A DNA stretch of 64,000 bases from Frateuria_A sp049727805 (GCF_049727805.1 NZ_JBCNYA010000003.1:1-64000), one strand, 5' to 3'; counted from the stretch's first letter, positions 7,513 through 15,942 are shown. Made by a program: numbers and translations. Notes: a model not told the origin generated them from the sequence alone.

Positions 7513-8826
7513 CTAAGGGGCCGCCTTTTCTTCCCGCGATAGCTCGCCGAGGGAGGCGACGGAGTCGCGCGTTGCGGGCAGGCGCGACCGCATCGCCGCA
7601 GGCTCAGGCGTGCCGTCGGGCCCCTGCCGCATCCGCGGAGGCGGCCCGCCATAGGTGATCCAGCGCCACAGCCACTCCAGCGGGCCGTAGCGGAAGCGCG
7701 CCAGCCACCATCGGCTCAAGAGCACCTGCGTAGCGAAGATCAGGACGCAGGCGCTGAGCACGCCGGGCATGCCCCAACGCGGGCCAAGGCCCAGCCCGAT
7801 GCCGTAAAACAGCATCACGCCCAATACGCTCTGCGACAGGTAGTGCGTCAAGGCCATGCGGCCCACCGGCGCCAGCACGCGCAGCCGGCGCTGCCAGGTC
7901 GGGCGCTGGTACAGGAGCACAAAGCCAGCCGCATAGCCGATGCCCAGGGCCAGCGGAGCCATGCCATCGAGTAGGCGAAGAACCAGTAACCGCGCGCCGC
8001 CGTGGAGCCCGGGCAGCACCGTGTGCGGCGCCGTTCCCGCCCATGAAAGCAGACACGTGGCCACGCCGATCGAGAGCCCCCACACGCACAGCCGACGCAG
8101 CAGCGGCAGATGTTCGAGCGGCCGTTGCAGCAGGCCGCGCCGCCCTGCCCAGAGGCCGAGCAGGAAACGGCCCAATACGAAGCTCACCAGCGCCAGGCTG
8201 GATACGCGTTCCCAGCCCGAAAACATCAGGTTGGCATGCAGCGTGCGCGTCCACGAGGTCGAGGTGAACGCCGCGACGCTGGCTGCGGAGACCTCGGCCG
8301 GCCCCGGCATGGCCGGCAGCAGTGGATGCATCCACGGCTTGAGCAGCGAAGGCAACGCGACCGCGGTCAAGATGCCCAGTACGACCAGCACGCGATCAGG
8401 CAGCCGCACGAACGCCAGCATCAGCAGGCCGACCACCGCATAGGTCAGCAGGATGTCCCCCCACCAGACGAAGAAGCCATGCGCGGCGCCGATGCCGGCC
8501 AGCACCACCAGCCGCCGGGCGTAGCGGGCGATGCCGCCCGCGCCGCGCGCCCGGGCACGCTCGAGCTGCAGCGCGAAACCCAGACCGAACAAGAGGGAGA
8601 ACAAGGTGATGAACTTGATGTTGACCAGCAGTTCGGTCAGCGCGACGGCGACGGCATCGAACGCAGCGGTCGGCAACGCCGCCTGGCGCGAAGCGGGAAG
8701 CAGGGCGTAGAGGCTCAGGTATTCGAGATTGACCAGCAGCACGCCCGCCAGCGCGAATCCACGCAAGGCATCGACCACCGTGTAGCGATCCTTCGGCGCG
8801 ACGGGGCTTTCAAGAGATGCCTGCAT
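7513..8826 (-). CDS. DUF418 family multipass membrane protein
   Basis: Inner-membrane protein of 437 residues with roughly ten hydrophobic helices. The N-terminal part (VDALRGFALAGVLLVN) matches the acyltransferase-like start of the DUF418/YeiB family, and the C-terminal third (GRMALTHYLSQS, then FRYGPLEWLWR) is the DUF418 signature. Family members are often found beside peptide or antibiotic genes but have no settled biochemical role. It is encoded on the same strand, 96 bp upstream of the borosin methyltransferase, so a functional link to that locus is possible but unproven. Confidence 0.88.
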   Translation of the reverse strand: MQASLESPVAPKDRYTVVDALRGFALAGVLLVNLEYLSLYALLPASRQAALPTAAFDAVAVALTELLVNIKFITLFSLLFGLGFALQLERARARGAGGIARYARRLVVLAGIGAAHGFFVWWGDILLTYAVVGLLMLAFVRLPDRVLVVLGILTAVALPSLLKPWMHPLLPAMPGPAEVSAASVAAFTSTSWTRTLHANLMFSGWERVSSLALVSFVLGRFLLGLWAGRRGLLQRPLEHLPLLRRLCVWGLSIGVATCLLSWAGTAPHTVLPGLHGGARLLVLRLLDGMAPLALGIGYAAGFVLLYQRPTWQRRLRVLAPVGRMALTHYLSQSVLGVMLFYGIGLGLGPRWGMPGVLSACVLIFATQVLLSRWWLARFRYGPLEWLWRWITYGGPPPRMRQGPDGTPEPAAMRSRLPATRDSVASLGELSREEKAAP

Positions 8827-9206
8827 GCGTGGATCCTTGAAGGTGCTCGCTTGATTCTGCCACTTCAGGCTGCGCCTTTTTTTCCGGGATTGGCACTCCC
8901 CCGCGCGATGCGCTCTGTAGGGGCAGGTCCCGCGCGGGCGGCATCCTGTGCCAAGTGACTCCGCTGCGCACTGCCAGTAGCGGCGTGCAGTGACACCGTG
9001 CAGCCTGATGCGAGCTGATCGCCCCCTGCCACGTCCGGAGACGGCCCAATGCCTTCTCCACCGCATCCATCCTGCCCGGCGGACGGATCGGACGAAGGCA
9101 CGCAGTGCGCTCGCCAATCCTCTACGTGGCGGAGGACCTTCCGGCGGTTCACGGCCGTGCCACACGGGAGGATGTGCAATAGCCGAAATCGATCCGGAGA
9201 CGCACC
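8827..9206. other. 380-bp intergenic region, no gene seen
   Basis: It separates the divergent DUF418 and hemerythrin genes and should contain both promoters. The short open frames here have no protein character. A run of C/T (CGCCTTTTTTTCCGGG near 8874-8889) is visible, but no convincing hairpin, operator or RNA was found. Confidence 0.5.
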
Positions 9207-9731
9207 GTGCCTGACATCCTCGACACCCTCAAGACCGAACACGACCGCCTGCGCGAGCTGTTCGCGCAGATCAACAAGACCGCCGATTCCGAGGCCGATG
9301 CGCGCCACGACCTGCTCAAGCAGATCGAGACGTTGCTGATCCCGCACGCGAAGTGGGAGGAAACGGTGTTCTACCCCGCTTTCGAGGATCGCGCCGACCA
9401 CGAGCAGAAGCTGATCTACGCCGAGGCGATCCAGGAACATCGCGCGGTGGAGCTCGCGGTGTTGCCGGACATCCATGCCGCCGACGTCGATTCGCGGCAG
9501 TTTGCCGGTTCGGTGCAGGTGTGCGGCGAGCTGATCAAGCATCACGCGCACGAGGAAGAGACCAAGATGTTCGACGCGGTGCGCCAGTTGTTCAGCGCCG
9601 AAGAACTGGCCGACTTCGACCGCAAGTACGCAAGCTGGAAGGAATCCTCCGGCGCCGACGCCATCACCAGCTACGCCAAGGTGAAGACCGCGGCGATGGC
9701 CTTCCTGCGCAACCCGGATTCGCCGGCCTGA
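9207..9731 (+). CDS. Hemerythrin-like cation-binding domain protein
   Basis: A 174-residue soluble four-helix protein predicted to bind a di-iron centre and to sense or bind O2, NO or iron. The ligand pattern is visible: H12 (LKTEHDRL), HAKWEETVFYP, QEHRAVE and KHHAHEEETKMF supply His and Glu ligands. No signal peptide. Translation starts at a GTG at 9207 with GGAGA five bases upstream; no in-frame ATG comes earlier. Gene stands alone. Confidence 0.9.
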   Translation: MPDILDTLKTEHDRLRELFAQINKTADSEADARHDLLKQIETLLIPHAKWEETVFYPAFEDRADHEQKLIYAEAIQEHRAVELAVLPDIHAADVDSRQFAGSVQVCGELIKHHAHEEETKMFDAVRQLFSAEELADFDRKYASWKESSGADAITSYAKVKTAAMAFLRNPDSPA

Positions 9732-9855
9732 CAGCGGCACGCGTGCGACTGCATCCCATGTTCCCGTGCGGTCCCGGCGCGCGTGGCGGCGTCGGCACGA
9801 GTCCACGGCGATCCGGCCCCCGCGGCAGCAAACGTACGGCAGGGCGCCGCTGGCC

Positions 9856-10110
9856 TTGAGCGACCTCATCGACGCGCTGCAGTGGCCGGCCATGGCGGTC
9901 ACCCTGGTGGCCGCCTGGCTGGTCGGCTCGCTGTCGCGGCGCAAGCGCACCTGGGGCTTCTGGTGCTTCGTGCTGAGCAACGTCCTGTGGGTGGCCTGGG
10001 GCTGGCGTGACCGCGCCTGGGCGCTGATCGGGCTGCAGGTCGGCCTGTTCCTGTTCAACCTGCGCGGGGTCCGCAAGAACGACGAGTCGCCGGCGACGGA
10101 GCCGGGCTGA
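9856..10110 (+). CDS. Small membrane protein (84 residues), function unknown
   Basis: Two to three hydrophobic helices are visible: PAMAVTLVAAWLVGS, FWCFVLSNVLWVAWGW and ALIGLQVGLFLFNLRGV, with positive loops (SRRKRTW) that orient the chain in the inner membrane. No known domain recognised. The start used is a TTG at 9856, which gives LSDLIDALQWPAM; an upstream in-frame ATG at 9766 would add about 30 arginine-rich residues without protein character. The start is therefore uncertain although the membrane part looks genuine. Confidence 0.65.
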   Translation: MSDLIDALQWPAMAVTLVAAWLVGSLSRRKRTWGFWCFVLSNVLWVAWGWRDRAWALIGLQVGLFLFNLRGVRKNDESPATEPG

Positions 10111-10159
10111 TCCGGACCGCGACGGCATCTCGCCGTCGATCATCGAAGAAGCCGTAACT

Positions 10160-10582
10160 TCAGGCGCGACGACGGCGCCGCAGCATCCACAACGCCAGCG
10201 CCGCGCCGGCGACGCCGAAGGCGGCGGCACGCGCGCGCGGCGAGCGGCGCACGTCGTCCGCGAGGCCCTCGACCACGTTCACGCGGTCGGCCAGCAGCAG
10301 GAGCATCCAGTGGCGCAGGTCGCTCTCGCTGCGGCGGAACGCACGCCGGCGGATCCAGCCGCTCACGCCGCTGGGCGGCACGCTGGTGCCGAACACGGGG
10401 GTGATGCCGAGCCGTTCGATCGAGTGCAGCACCTCCACCGTATGCGGCTGCTGGGCGGGACGGTCCCGATGCACGCTCTCCAGCCGCGGCGGCGTGCGCT
10501 CCATCGGTACGCCTGGGCGCCGGGCCGGGTCGAGGTCCACGCCCCAGTCGGGGATGTGCGAATGATCGGTCGCCTGGTTCAT
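10160..10582 (-). CDS. Hypothetical protein with C-terminal membrane helix
   Basis: A 140-residue protein of unknown function. The N-terminal half is hydrophilic and proline-rich (DWGVDLDPARRPGVPMERTP). The C-terminus has one hydrophobic segment (AAAFGVAGAALALWML) followed by an arginine-rich tail, as in a tail-anchored protein. It lies 13 bp downstream of the zinc alcohol dehydrogenase gene on the same strand and is probably co-transcribed with it. I believe similar pairs occur in relatives, so a functional link is plausible. Confidence 0.75.
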   Translation of the reverse strand: MNQATDHSHIPDWGVDLDPARRPGVPMERTPPRLESVHRDRPAQQPHTVEVLHSIERLGITPVFGTSVPPSGVSGWIRRRAFRRSESDLRHWMLLLLADRVNVVEGLADDVRRSPRARAAAFGVAGAALALWMLRRRRRA

Positions 10583-10595
10583 CGGTCTGAAGCCT

Positions 10596-11798
10596 TCAAT
10601 GCAAGTGGTTGGACGCCGGGCGCGCGATCGGCACGGGCCTGTCGACGTGGCCGGCGTGCGGCGGGATCAGCACGGTCTTGATGCAGCCGTCCTGCTTGGC
10701 GGAGAAACGGTGGTAGGCCTCGTCAACCTCCTCCAGCGGCACCCGATGGGTGATCAGCTCGCGCGGCTTGAGCCGGCCGGCGCGCACATGTTCGATCAGG
10801 TGCGGCAAGTGGCGCTTCACGCTCGCCTGGTTCATCCGCAGGGTCAGGCCCTTGTTCATGGCGCTGCCGATCGGCACGGCATTGAAGGTCGGCCCGTACA
10901 CGCCCACGATCGACACGTTGCCGCCGCGGCGCGCCGAATTGATCGCCCAGTGCAGTGCGGTGGCGGCGCCGGCCTGCAGCTTGAGCTTCAGGCCGGTGAG
11001 CGTCTGCATGAAGTTGCCGTCGGCCTCGCAGCCGACCGCGTCGATGCACACGTCGGCGCCCTGCCAATCGGTCATCTTCTTGATGTGCGCGGCCACGTCT
11101 TCCACCTCGCGGAAGTCGACCGTCTCGGCCTGCGCGAAGCGGCGCGCGAAATCGAGGCGGTAGTCGACCTGGTCGACCACGATCACCCTCCCCGCGCCCA
11201 TCAGCCAGGCGCAACGCGCGGCCATCAGGCCGATCGGTCCGGCACCGAATACCACCACGGTATCGTTCTCGTGGATGTCGCCCATCTCGGCAGCCTGGTA
11301 GCCGGTGGGCACCACGTCGGTGAGCAGCACGGCATCCTCGACGTGGATATCCGGCGGGATCACGGTCGGCCCGACGTCGGCGAACGGCACGCGCACGTAT
11401 TCGGCCTGGCCGCCGTCGTAACCCCCGGCGGTGTGCGAGTAGCCGTAGGCCCCGCCCACCGCGGTCGCCTCGGGGTTGACGTTCTCGCAGTTGCCGTAGA
11501 GCTCGCGCGAGCACGAGCCGCAGGTGCCGCAGAAGACGTTGAACGGCACCAGTACGTGGTCGCCCACTTTCAGGTTGCGCACGTTCGAGCCGACATCTTC
11601 CACGATGCCGGTGAACTCGTGGCCGAAGATCGAGCCGACCCGCGTGTCCGGCACCAGGCCGTGGTAGAGGTGCAGGTCCGAGCCGCAGATGCAGGCGCGC
11701 GTCACCCGCACGATGGCGTCCTCCGGATGCTCGATCGCCGGCTCCGGCACGTGGGCAGCGCGCACCCGGTAGGGCCGGCGATAGGTGGTGGCAAGCAT
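10596..11798 (-). CDS. Zinc-dependent alcohol dehydrogenase (MDR family)
   Basis: Medium-chain dehydrogenase/reductase of 400 residues, oxidising an alcohol or formaldehyde-type substrate with NAD(P)+. Catalytic zinc ligands are in CICGSDLHLYHG and GHEFTG. The structural-zinc loop has four cysteines (CGTCGSCSRELYGNC). The Rossmann motif is VVVFGAGPIGLMAA. The long loop after the structural zinc and the ALHWAINSARRGG segment match the glutathione-independent formaldehyde dehydrogenase-like subgroup; this closer assignment is tentative. GGAGG sits seven bases before the ATG at 11798. Confidence 0.92.
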   Translation of the reverse strand: MLATTYRRPYRVRAAHVPEPAIEHPEDAIVRVTRACICGSDLHLYHGLVPDTRVGSIFGHEFTGIVEDVGSNVRNLKVGDHVLVPFNVFCGTCGSCSRELYGNCENVNPEATAVGGAYGYSHTAGGYDGGQAEYVRVPFADVGPTVIPPDIHVEDAVLLTDVVPTGYQAAEMGDIHENDTVVVFGAGPIGLMAARCAWLMGAGRVIVVDQVDYRLDFARRFAQAETVDFREVEDVAAHIKKMTDWQGADVCIDAVGCEADGNFMQTLTGLKLKLQAGAATALHWAINSARRGGNVSIVGVYGPTFNAVPIGSAMNKGLTLRMNQASVKRHLPHLIEHVRAGRLKPRELITHRVPLEEVDEAYHRFSAKQDGCIKTVLIPPHAGHVDRPVPIARPASNHLH

Positions 11799-12023
11799 GG
11801 TCGTCCTCCGCGATGTACGCGCGTGATATGGCGGGAAGCTAGCCGGGAGCGTGTCGTCGGCGCGGGAACGCCGTGCATCGATTTGCCTTTGCACCGCGCG
11901 TGCGCCTGCGTGTCCGGCAGGCAGGCGACGGCTGCGAAATGCTTGCGCCGCCCTCACCCGTGCTGAACGCGCGCCGGCCTATACAGGAAGTGCCTGCACC
12001 CCGCAGGCCAGGAGGAAACACGC

Positions 12024-12203
12024 ATGAACGACAACCGCATCGAAGGCACCGAGCACCAGGTCAAGGGCGCCGTGAAGGAAGGCGTCGGCAAGCTGACCGG
12101 CAACACCTCCAAGGAAGTCGCCGGCAACCTCGAGAAGAACGCGGGCAAGGCGCAGAAGAACATCGGCGAGGCCCAGGACGAGATCGAGGATCTGGACGAC
12201 TGA
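12024..12203 (+). CDS. CsbD family stress-response protein
   Basis: A 59-residue hydrophilic, lysine- and glutamate-rich protein. It begins MNDNRIEGTEHQVKGAVKEG and continues GKLTGN and GKAQKNIGEAQ, which is the CsbD repeat pattern. Family members accumulate under general stress; their biochemical role is not known. AGGAGGAAAC lies just before the ATG. It is divergent from the alcohol dehydrogenase gene. A perfect GC-rich hairpin follows the stop codon. Confidence 0.92.
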   Translation: MNDNRIEGTEHQVKGAVKEGVGKLTGNTSKEVAGNLEKNAGKAQKNIGEAQDEIEDLDD

Positions 12204-12213
12204 CGTTGCCCGA

Positions 12214-12246
12214 CCCGTCGCCCGCGCCCCGGTGCCGGGCGACGGG
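12214..12246 (+). terminator. GC-rich hairpin after csbD
   Basis: An 11-bp perfect stem, CCCGTCGCCCG pairing with CGGGCGACGGG, around an 11-base loop begins 11 bases after the csbD stop codon. There is no T-tract, so it may be a weak terminator or an mRNA-stabilising structure. Confidence 0.5.
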
Positions 12247-12300
12247 CGGCCCCGCGTAACAACCGACCCACGCAACCATCACCGGCGCGCGCGAAACATA

Positions 12301-12323
12301 CGGTATGGCCGTCGGCCATACCG
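12301..12323. promoter_or_regulatory. Perfect 23-bp palindrome upstream of membrane protein gene
   Basis: Arms CGGTATGGCCG and CGGCCATACCG flank a single T, 28 bp before the ATG at 12351. Perfect dyad symmetry with a one-base centre fits a dimeric repressor or activator operator. No regulator for it is identifiable in the window. Confidence 0.5.
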
Positions 12324-12350
12324 GCCGGGGCCCCTACCGGGGAGGCGCCC

Positions 12351-12866
12351 ATGAAGACCCGCTGCGTATTCAGCACTCCCGACCTCACCGCCGCGCGTGC
12401 CCTGATGACGGCCGCGCGCCAGGCCGGCATTCCCGACGATGGCATCTCGTTGATCGCGCGCGAGGACATCGAGCTGCAACACATTCCCGACCACCTGATG
12501 ACCGGGCGCACGGATTTCTATCCGGCCGCCGCCCGCGGCGCCGCCTGTGGTGGCGGTACCGGCGTGCTGCTGGGCCTGGTCGCGATCGCCGTGCCGCCGC
12601 TGGGGGTGACGCTGGCCGGCGCCGCCGCCATCGCACTGGCGGGCGCGGCGGTCGGCTGCTGGACGGGTGCGCTGGTGGGCACCGACGTGCCCGATGCAGT
12701 GCACCGCAAGTTCAAGGACGAGATCGACTCAGGCCGCATCCTGGTAGTCATCGATGCCTCGCGCGACGCGCTCGGCAACGCGTGCCCGGCGCTGCTCGCC
12801 ACGGGCGCCAGGCACCTGCCGCTGCACGCGCACCCGGAGGTGCCGCAGTTGGCGGGTGCCGCCTAG
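12351..12866 (+). CDS. Glycine-rich membrane-associated protein, function unknown
   Basis: A 171-residue protein. The N-terminal part (MKTRCVFSTPDLTAARALM, then DDGISLIARED) resembles the ferredoxin-like domain of DUF1269-type proteins, in which short alpha/beta domains bracket a membrane segment. The centre (about 60-110) is a hydrophobic glycine/alanine-rich stretch able to form two membrane helices or a glycine zipper. The C-terminus (GRILVVIDASRD) returns to a soluble alpha/beta pattern. Function unknown. GGAGG lies 7 bases before the ATG, and a 23-bp palindrome lies upstream. Confidence 0.8.
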   Translation: MKTRCVFSTPDLTAARALMTAARQAGIPDDGISLIAREDIELQHIPDHLMTGRTDFYPAAARGAACGGGTGVLLGLVAIAVPPLGVTLAGAAAIALAGAAVGCWTGALVGTDVPDAVHRKFKDEIDSGRILVVIDASRDALGNACPALLATGARHLPLHAHPEVPQLAGAA

Positions 12867-12875
12867 CGCGGCCCG

Positions 12876-13346
12876 TCAGGCGCGGTGGTAGGGATGACCG
12901 GCCAGCAGCGTGCTGGCGCGGTAGAGCTGTTCGGCCAGCACCAGCCGCACCAGCATGTGCGGAAGCGTCAGCGGGCCGAGCGACCAGCGCTGGTCGGCGC
13001 GCGCCAGCACTTCGGGCGCGTGGCCATCCGGGCCGCCGATCAGAAAGGCCAGGTCGCGCCCGGCCATTCGCCAGTTCGCCAGTTGGGCGGCCAGCTCCTC
13101 GCTGGACCACGCCTTGCCGCGTCCGTCGAGGGCGATCACGTGGGTATCGCGCGGCAGCGCGGCGAGGATCGCCTGGCCTTCGTCATGCATCGCACGGGCG
13201 TCGTCGCGACCCTTGCCGCGGGCGCCGGGCTTCAGTTCGACCAGTTCCAGCGGAAGGTCGTGCGAAAGGCGTTTGCGGTATTCGGCGAAGCCTTCAGCCA
13301 CCCAGGCGGGCATGCGTTCGCCGATGGCGATCATGCGCGTGCGCAT
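12876..13346 (-). CDS. rlmH: 23S rRNA (pseudouridine1915-N3)-methyltransferase RlmH
   Basis: SPOUT-class enzyme that methylates pseudouridine 1915 in 23S rRNA helix 69 of the assembled 70S ribosome. The 156-residue protein has MIAIGERMPAWVAEGFAEY at the N-terminus, the SAM-binding trefoil-knot motifs VIALDGRGK and FLIGGPDGH, and the C-terminal LVRLVLAEQLYRA and YHR ending of the family. The ATG at 13346 is preferred over an in-frame TTG two codons earlier. In relatives it follows rsfS, as here; a 76-bp tandem repeat separates the two. Confidence 0.96.
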   Translation of the reverse strand: MRTRMIAIGERMPAWVAEGFAEYRKRLSHDLPLELVELKPGARGKGRDDARAMHDEGQAILAALPRDTHVIALDGRGKAWSSEELAAQLANWRMAGRDLAFLIGGPDGHAPEVLARADQRWSLGPLTLPHMLVRLVLAEQLYRASTLLAGHPYHRA

Positions 13347-13385
13347 GATCAAACGATAAAAGCGGCGCGCAGCGCCACGTTCGCC

Positions 13386-13422
13386 TCCTCTCCCCTCCGG
13401 GGAGAGGATTGAGGTGAGGGGG
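13386..13422. repeat. CCCTCTCCCC palindromic repeat, inverted copy
   Basis: A TCTCCCCTCCGGGGAGAGG hairpin followed by ATTGAGGTGAGGGGG. It belongs to the same family as the repeats at 13469, 20851, 29061, 41625 and 53187-53510. Confidence 0.8.
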
Positions 13423-13468
13423 CGGGGCTCGTGGGGAAGCTCATGGGAAGGATGCTCCTAAAGCAGCA

Positions 13469-13696
13469 CTCGCTTCATAGCAGGCACATCGCAAGAGTGG
13501 CCCCTCACCCCAACCCTCTCCCCGGAGGGGAGAGGGAGCAGAGGCTCGCTTCGTAGCAAGTGAGTCGCAAGGATGGGCCCTCACCCAGCCTCTCCCTGGA
13601 GGGGAGAGGGGGCAAAGGCACTCGCTTCGTAGCAAGTAAATCGCAAGAGTGGCCCCTCACCCCGGCCCTCTCCCCGCAGGGGAGACGGAGAAAACC
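13469..13696. repeat. Three tandem 76-bp repeat units
   Basis: Units begin at 13469, 13545 and 13621 and are each 76 bp. Every unit contains CTCGCTTCRTAGCA, then TCGCAAG, then the CCCTCACCC and CTCTCCC/GGAGGGGAGAGGG palindrome. There is no spacer between units, so this is a tandem array and not a CRISPR. It lies between rsfS (stop 13700) and rlmH. Confidence 0.85.
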
Positions 13697-13699
13697 GCG

Positions 13700-14131
13700 T
13701 CAACCGACGTTGGCCGCATCCATTCCCGGCTCGCGGTCGCCGACCGTCCACAGCCGCTCCAGGCCGTAGAACTCGCGGATGCGGGGCAGCATGACGTGCA
13801 CGATCACGTCGCCCAGGTCGACCAATACCCACTCGGCTTCCTGCTCGCCCTCGACGCCCAGCGGCATCACGCCCGCCTTCTTGGCGAACTTGACCACTTC
13901 GTCGGCGATGGATTTGACGTGGCGGGCCGAGGTGCCCGAGGCGATCACCAGCAAGTCGGCGATGGAGGTCTTGCCGCGGACGTCGATCTCGCGGATGTCC
14001 TTGGCCTTGAGTTCTTCCAGCGCATCGATCACGTGCTTGCGCAGGTTGGTGGAATCGGCCGCTTTCGCTGCGGCGATGGACGGCTGGCTACGGGAAGACG
14101 TACTCAAGTGGGGGTGCCTCGGAGCGTGCAT
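13700..14131 (-). CDS. rsfS: Ribosomal silencing factor RsfS
   Basis: Binds ribosomal protein uL14 on the 50S subunit and blocks subunit joining when nutrients are scarce. The 143-residue protein has the RsfS core: VIDALEELKAKDIREIDVRG, ADLLVIASGTSARHVKSIAD, and EWVLVDLGDVIVHVMLP ending in FYGLERLW. The start is uncertain: the ATG at 14131 has no clear ribosome site, while a TTG at 14107 has GAGG about nine bases upstream. In most relatives rsfS sits directly after nadD; here about 5.9 kb of other genes intervene. Confidence 0.94.
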   Translation of the reverse strand: MHAPRHPHLSTSSRSQPSIAAAKAADSTNLRKHVIDALEELKAKDIREIDVRGKTSIADLLVIASGTSARHVKSIADEVVKFAKKAGVMPLGVEGEQEAEWVLVDLGDVIVHVMLPRIREFYGLERLWTVGDREPGMDAANVG

Positions 14132-14182
14132 CGGGCGCGGAATGGCGCGAGACAAGTATACCCGGCACCGCTCAATGCCACG

Positions 14183-15247
14183 TCAAGTGGCCGTGCAGCG
14201 GACGGCGGCGTACTCGTCCATCAGCACGCGGACGAGCTCGGCGGCAGGCATCGGGCGCACCAGCGCGGCCGCCTGGCCGCACCATTCGGAGAGCAGGTCG
14301 CCGCGACCGGCCGCGGCGGCGGCGCGGCGCAGCGGCGCGGTCAAGGCGTTGAGGATCGGGTACGGCGGCAGTTCTCCGGCAAACGGCTGCATCGCCTCGA
14401 CGAAGCGGTTGCGCAGGCCCCGCGCGGCACGGCCGGAGAAGCTGTAGATCGTGCCGATGCGATGGTCCTGCGCCTGCGGCAGGTCCTGTTTCCACGCCTC
14501 CGCCGCAGCCGATTCGGGACAGGCGAGGAAGGCCGTGCCCAGCTGGCTGGCATCGGCCCCCAGCACTTCGGCGGCGACCATGCCGCGCCCGTCCATGATG
14601 CCGCCGGCGGCGATCACCGAAATGTCCACCGCCGCCACGGTCAGTGGCACCAGCGCGAACAGCCCGACCATCGCCTCCTCGGGCGCGTGCAGGAAGGTGC
14701 CGCGATGGCCGCCGGCCTCGGCGCCCTGCACGCTCACCGCATCGGCACCGCGCGCGGCCCAGCCGCGCGCCTCGGCCACGCTGGTGGCGGTGCCGACGAC
14801 GCGGATGCCGAGCGCCTGCAGCTCCTGTATCTGCGCGTGCCCGAGCAGGTCGAAGGCGAAACTCGCCACGGCCGGGCGCGCCTCGCGCAATGCGGCGAGC
14901 TGGTCGGAAAAACGCGGTGCCCAGCGCGCGGGACGTTCCGTGCGCACGGCCAGGCCCTCGCTTTCCATCAGCGCGTCGAGTCGGCGACGGATCGCGTCCA
15001 CCTGCGCCTCGTCCACGACGAAATCATCCGGCAGCACGAACAGGTTGAGGGCGAACGGCTGGTCGGTGGCGGCGCGGATCTGCGCGGCCTGGTCGAGCAA
15101 CGCCTGCGGTTCGAGGTAGCCGGCGCCGAGCGAGCCCAGCGCACCGGCGCCGCTCACCGCGGATACCAGCGCGGGCGTGTTGGAGCCGGACATCGGCGCC
15201 TGGATCAGCGGATGGCGGACACCCAGCGAACGAAGAAAGGCGGACAC
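14183..15247 (-). CDS. Nitronate monooxygenase / 2-nitropropane dioxygenase family
   Basis: FMN enzyme with a TIM barrel that oxidises alkyl nitronates such as the toxin propionate 3-nitronate. The 354-residue chain has the family landmarks: PLIQAPMSGSNTPALVSAVS at the N-terminus, GADAVSVQGAEAGGHRG (FMN and catalytic His region), VIAAGGIMDGRGMVAAEVLGA (phosphate-binding loop) and GTAFLACPES. The GTG at 15247 with GAGGAG seven bases upstream is the likely start; an ATG nine codons earlier (15274) is possible. Probably the last gene of a minus-strand run. Confidence 0.92.
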   Translation of the reverse strand: MSAFLRSLGVRHPLIQAPMSGSNTPALVSAVSGAGALGSLGAGYLEPQALLDQAAQIRAATDQPFALNLFVLPDDFVVDEAQVDAIRRRLDALMESEGLAVRTERPARWAPRFSDQLAALREARPAVASFAFDLLGHAQIQELQALGIRVVGTATSVAEARGWAARGADAVSVQGAEAGGHRGTFLHAPEEAMVGLFALVPLTVAAVDISVIAAGGIMDGRGMVAAEVLGADASQLGTAFLACPESAAAEAWKQDLPQAQDHRIGTIYSFSGRAARGLRNRFVEAMQPFAGELPPYPILNALTAPLRRAAAAAGRGDLLSEWCGQAAALVRPMPAAELVRVLMDEYAAVRCTAT

Positions 15248-15286
15248 AGCGGACTCCTCGGCGGGACGCGCCATTGTCGCGCCGGA

Positions 15287-15898
15287 TCAGGCCACGCGCG
15301 ACGGCTCGCCGGCCAGCACGGCCATGTACTCGACCTCCCTTTCCAGCGCGCCCGCCATCGCCGCGCCGCGTCGCGTGAACAACCCGGCGAGCTGGCGGTA
15401 GTAAGCCAGCGTGCCGTCGCGCCCGCCGGTGAAGCGGTCGAACACGCTGCGACCGACATCCAGGCGCTCGAGGTCGCCGACGATCGCGCGGGCGTTGTGC
15501 AGCTTGTCGCAGCCGGAGACCAGCAGCACGTCGTCGGCTGCAAGGGTCAGGTGCGCGAGGTAGGCCTGCTTGCGGTCGAGCCAGTCGCGCCGGCGGGCGT
15601 CGGGATCGGTCACGGCGGCCTTGCCTTCGGCGGTGCCGTCGGTGCAGCCGCGCACGATCGCCAGCACGCGCGCGCCGAAGCGATCCCCGATCGTCGCGGC
15701 GTGCGCCTCGCCGCAATCCTCCAGCACGTCGTGCAGCAGGCCGGCGATCGCCTGGTCCTCGTCGCCGCCATGCTCGAGCACCAGGCTGGCGACGCCCAGC
15801 AGGTGCTGGATATAGGGGATGCGCGTGCCCTTGCGGAGCTGGCCGGCATGGGCGATGCGCGCGTAGTCGACGGCGGCGGTGAAGCGTTCGGTGAGCAT
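15287..15898 (-). CDS. HD-domain phosphohydrolase (RelA/SpoT-hydrolase-like)
   Basis: A 203-residue protein related to the HD hydrolase domain of SpoT/MESH1-type (p)ppGpp hydrolases. Visible metal-binding motif residues are the early H in RIAHAGQLRKGT, the HD pair in AGLLHDVLEDCGE, and the later D in SGCDKLHNARAI, which is the normal spacing. No synthetase or regulatory domain is attached, so it would only hydrolyse its nucleotide. Substrate not proven. GGGAGGAA precedes the ATG at 15898. Confidence 0.88.
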   Translation of the reverse strand: MLTERFTAAVDYARIAHAGQLRKGTRIPYIQHLLGVASLVLEHGGDEDQAIAGLLHDVLEDCGEAHAATIGDRFGARVLAIVRGCTDGTAEGKAAVTDPDARRRDWLDRKQAYLAHLTLAADDVLLVSGCDKLHNARAIVGDLERLDVGRSVFDRFTGGRDGTLAYYRQLAGLFTRRGAAMAGALEREVEYMAVLAGEPSRVA

Positions 15899-15942
15899 GG
15901 CGGTTCCTCCCTGTGAAGCGCAAAGCCTGCCGGCGATGCGTC

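Noticed and set aside
13469..13696. Possible CRISPR array
   Set aside because: Units are contiguous and similar over all 76 bp, with no variable spacers and no cas genes.
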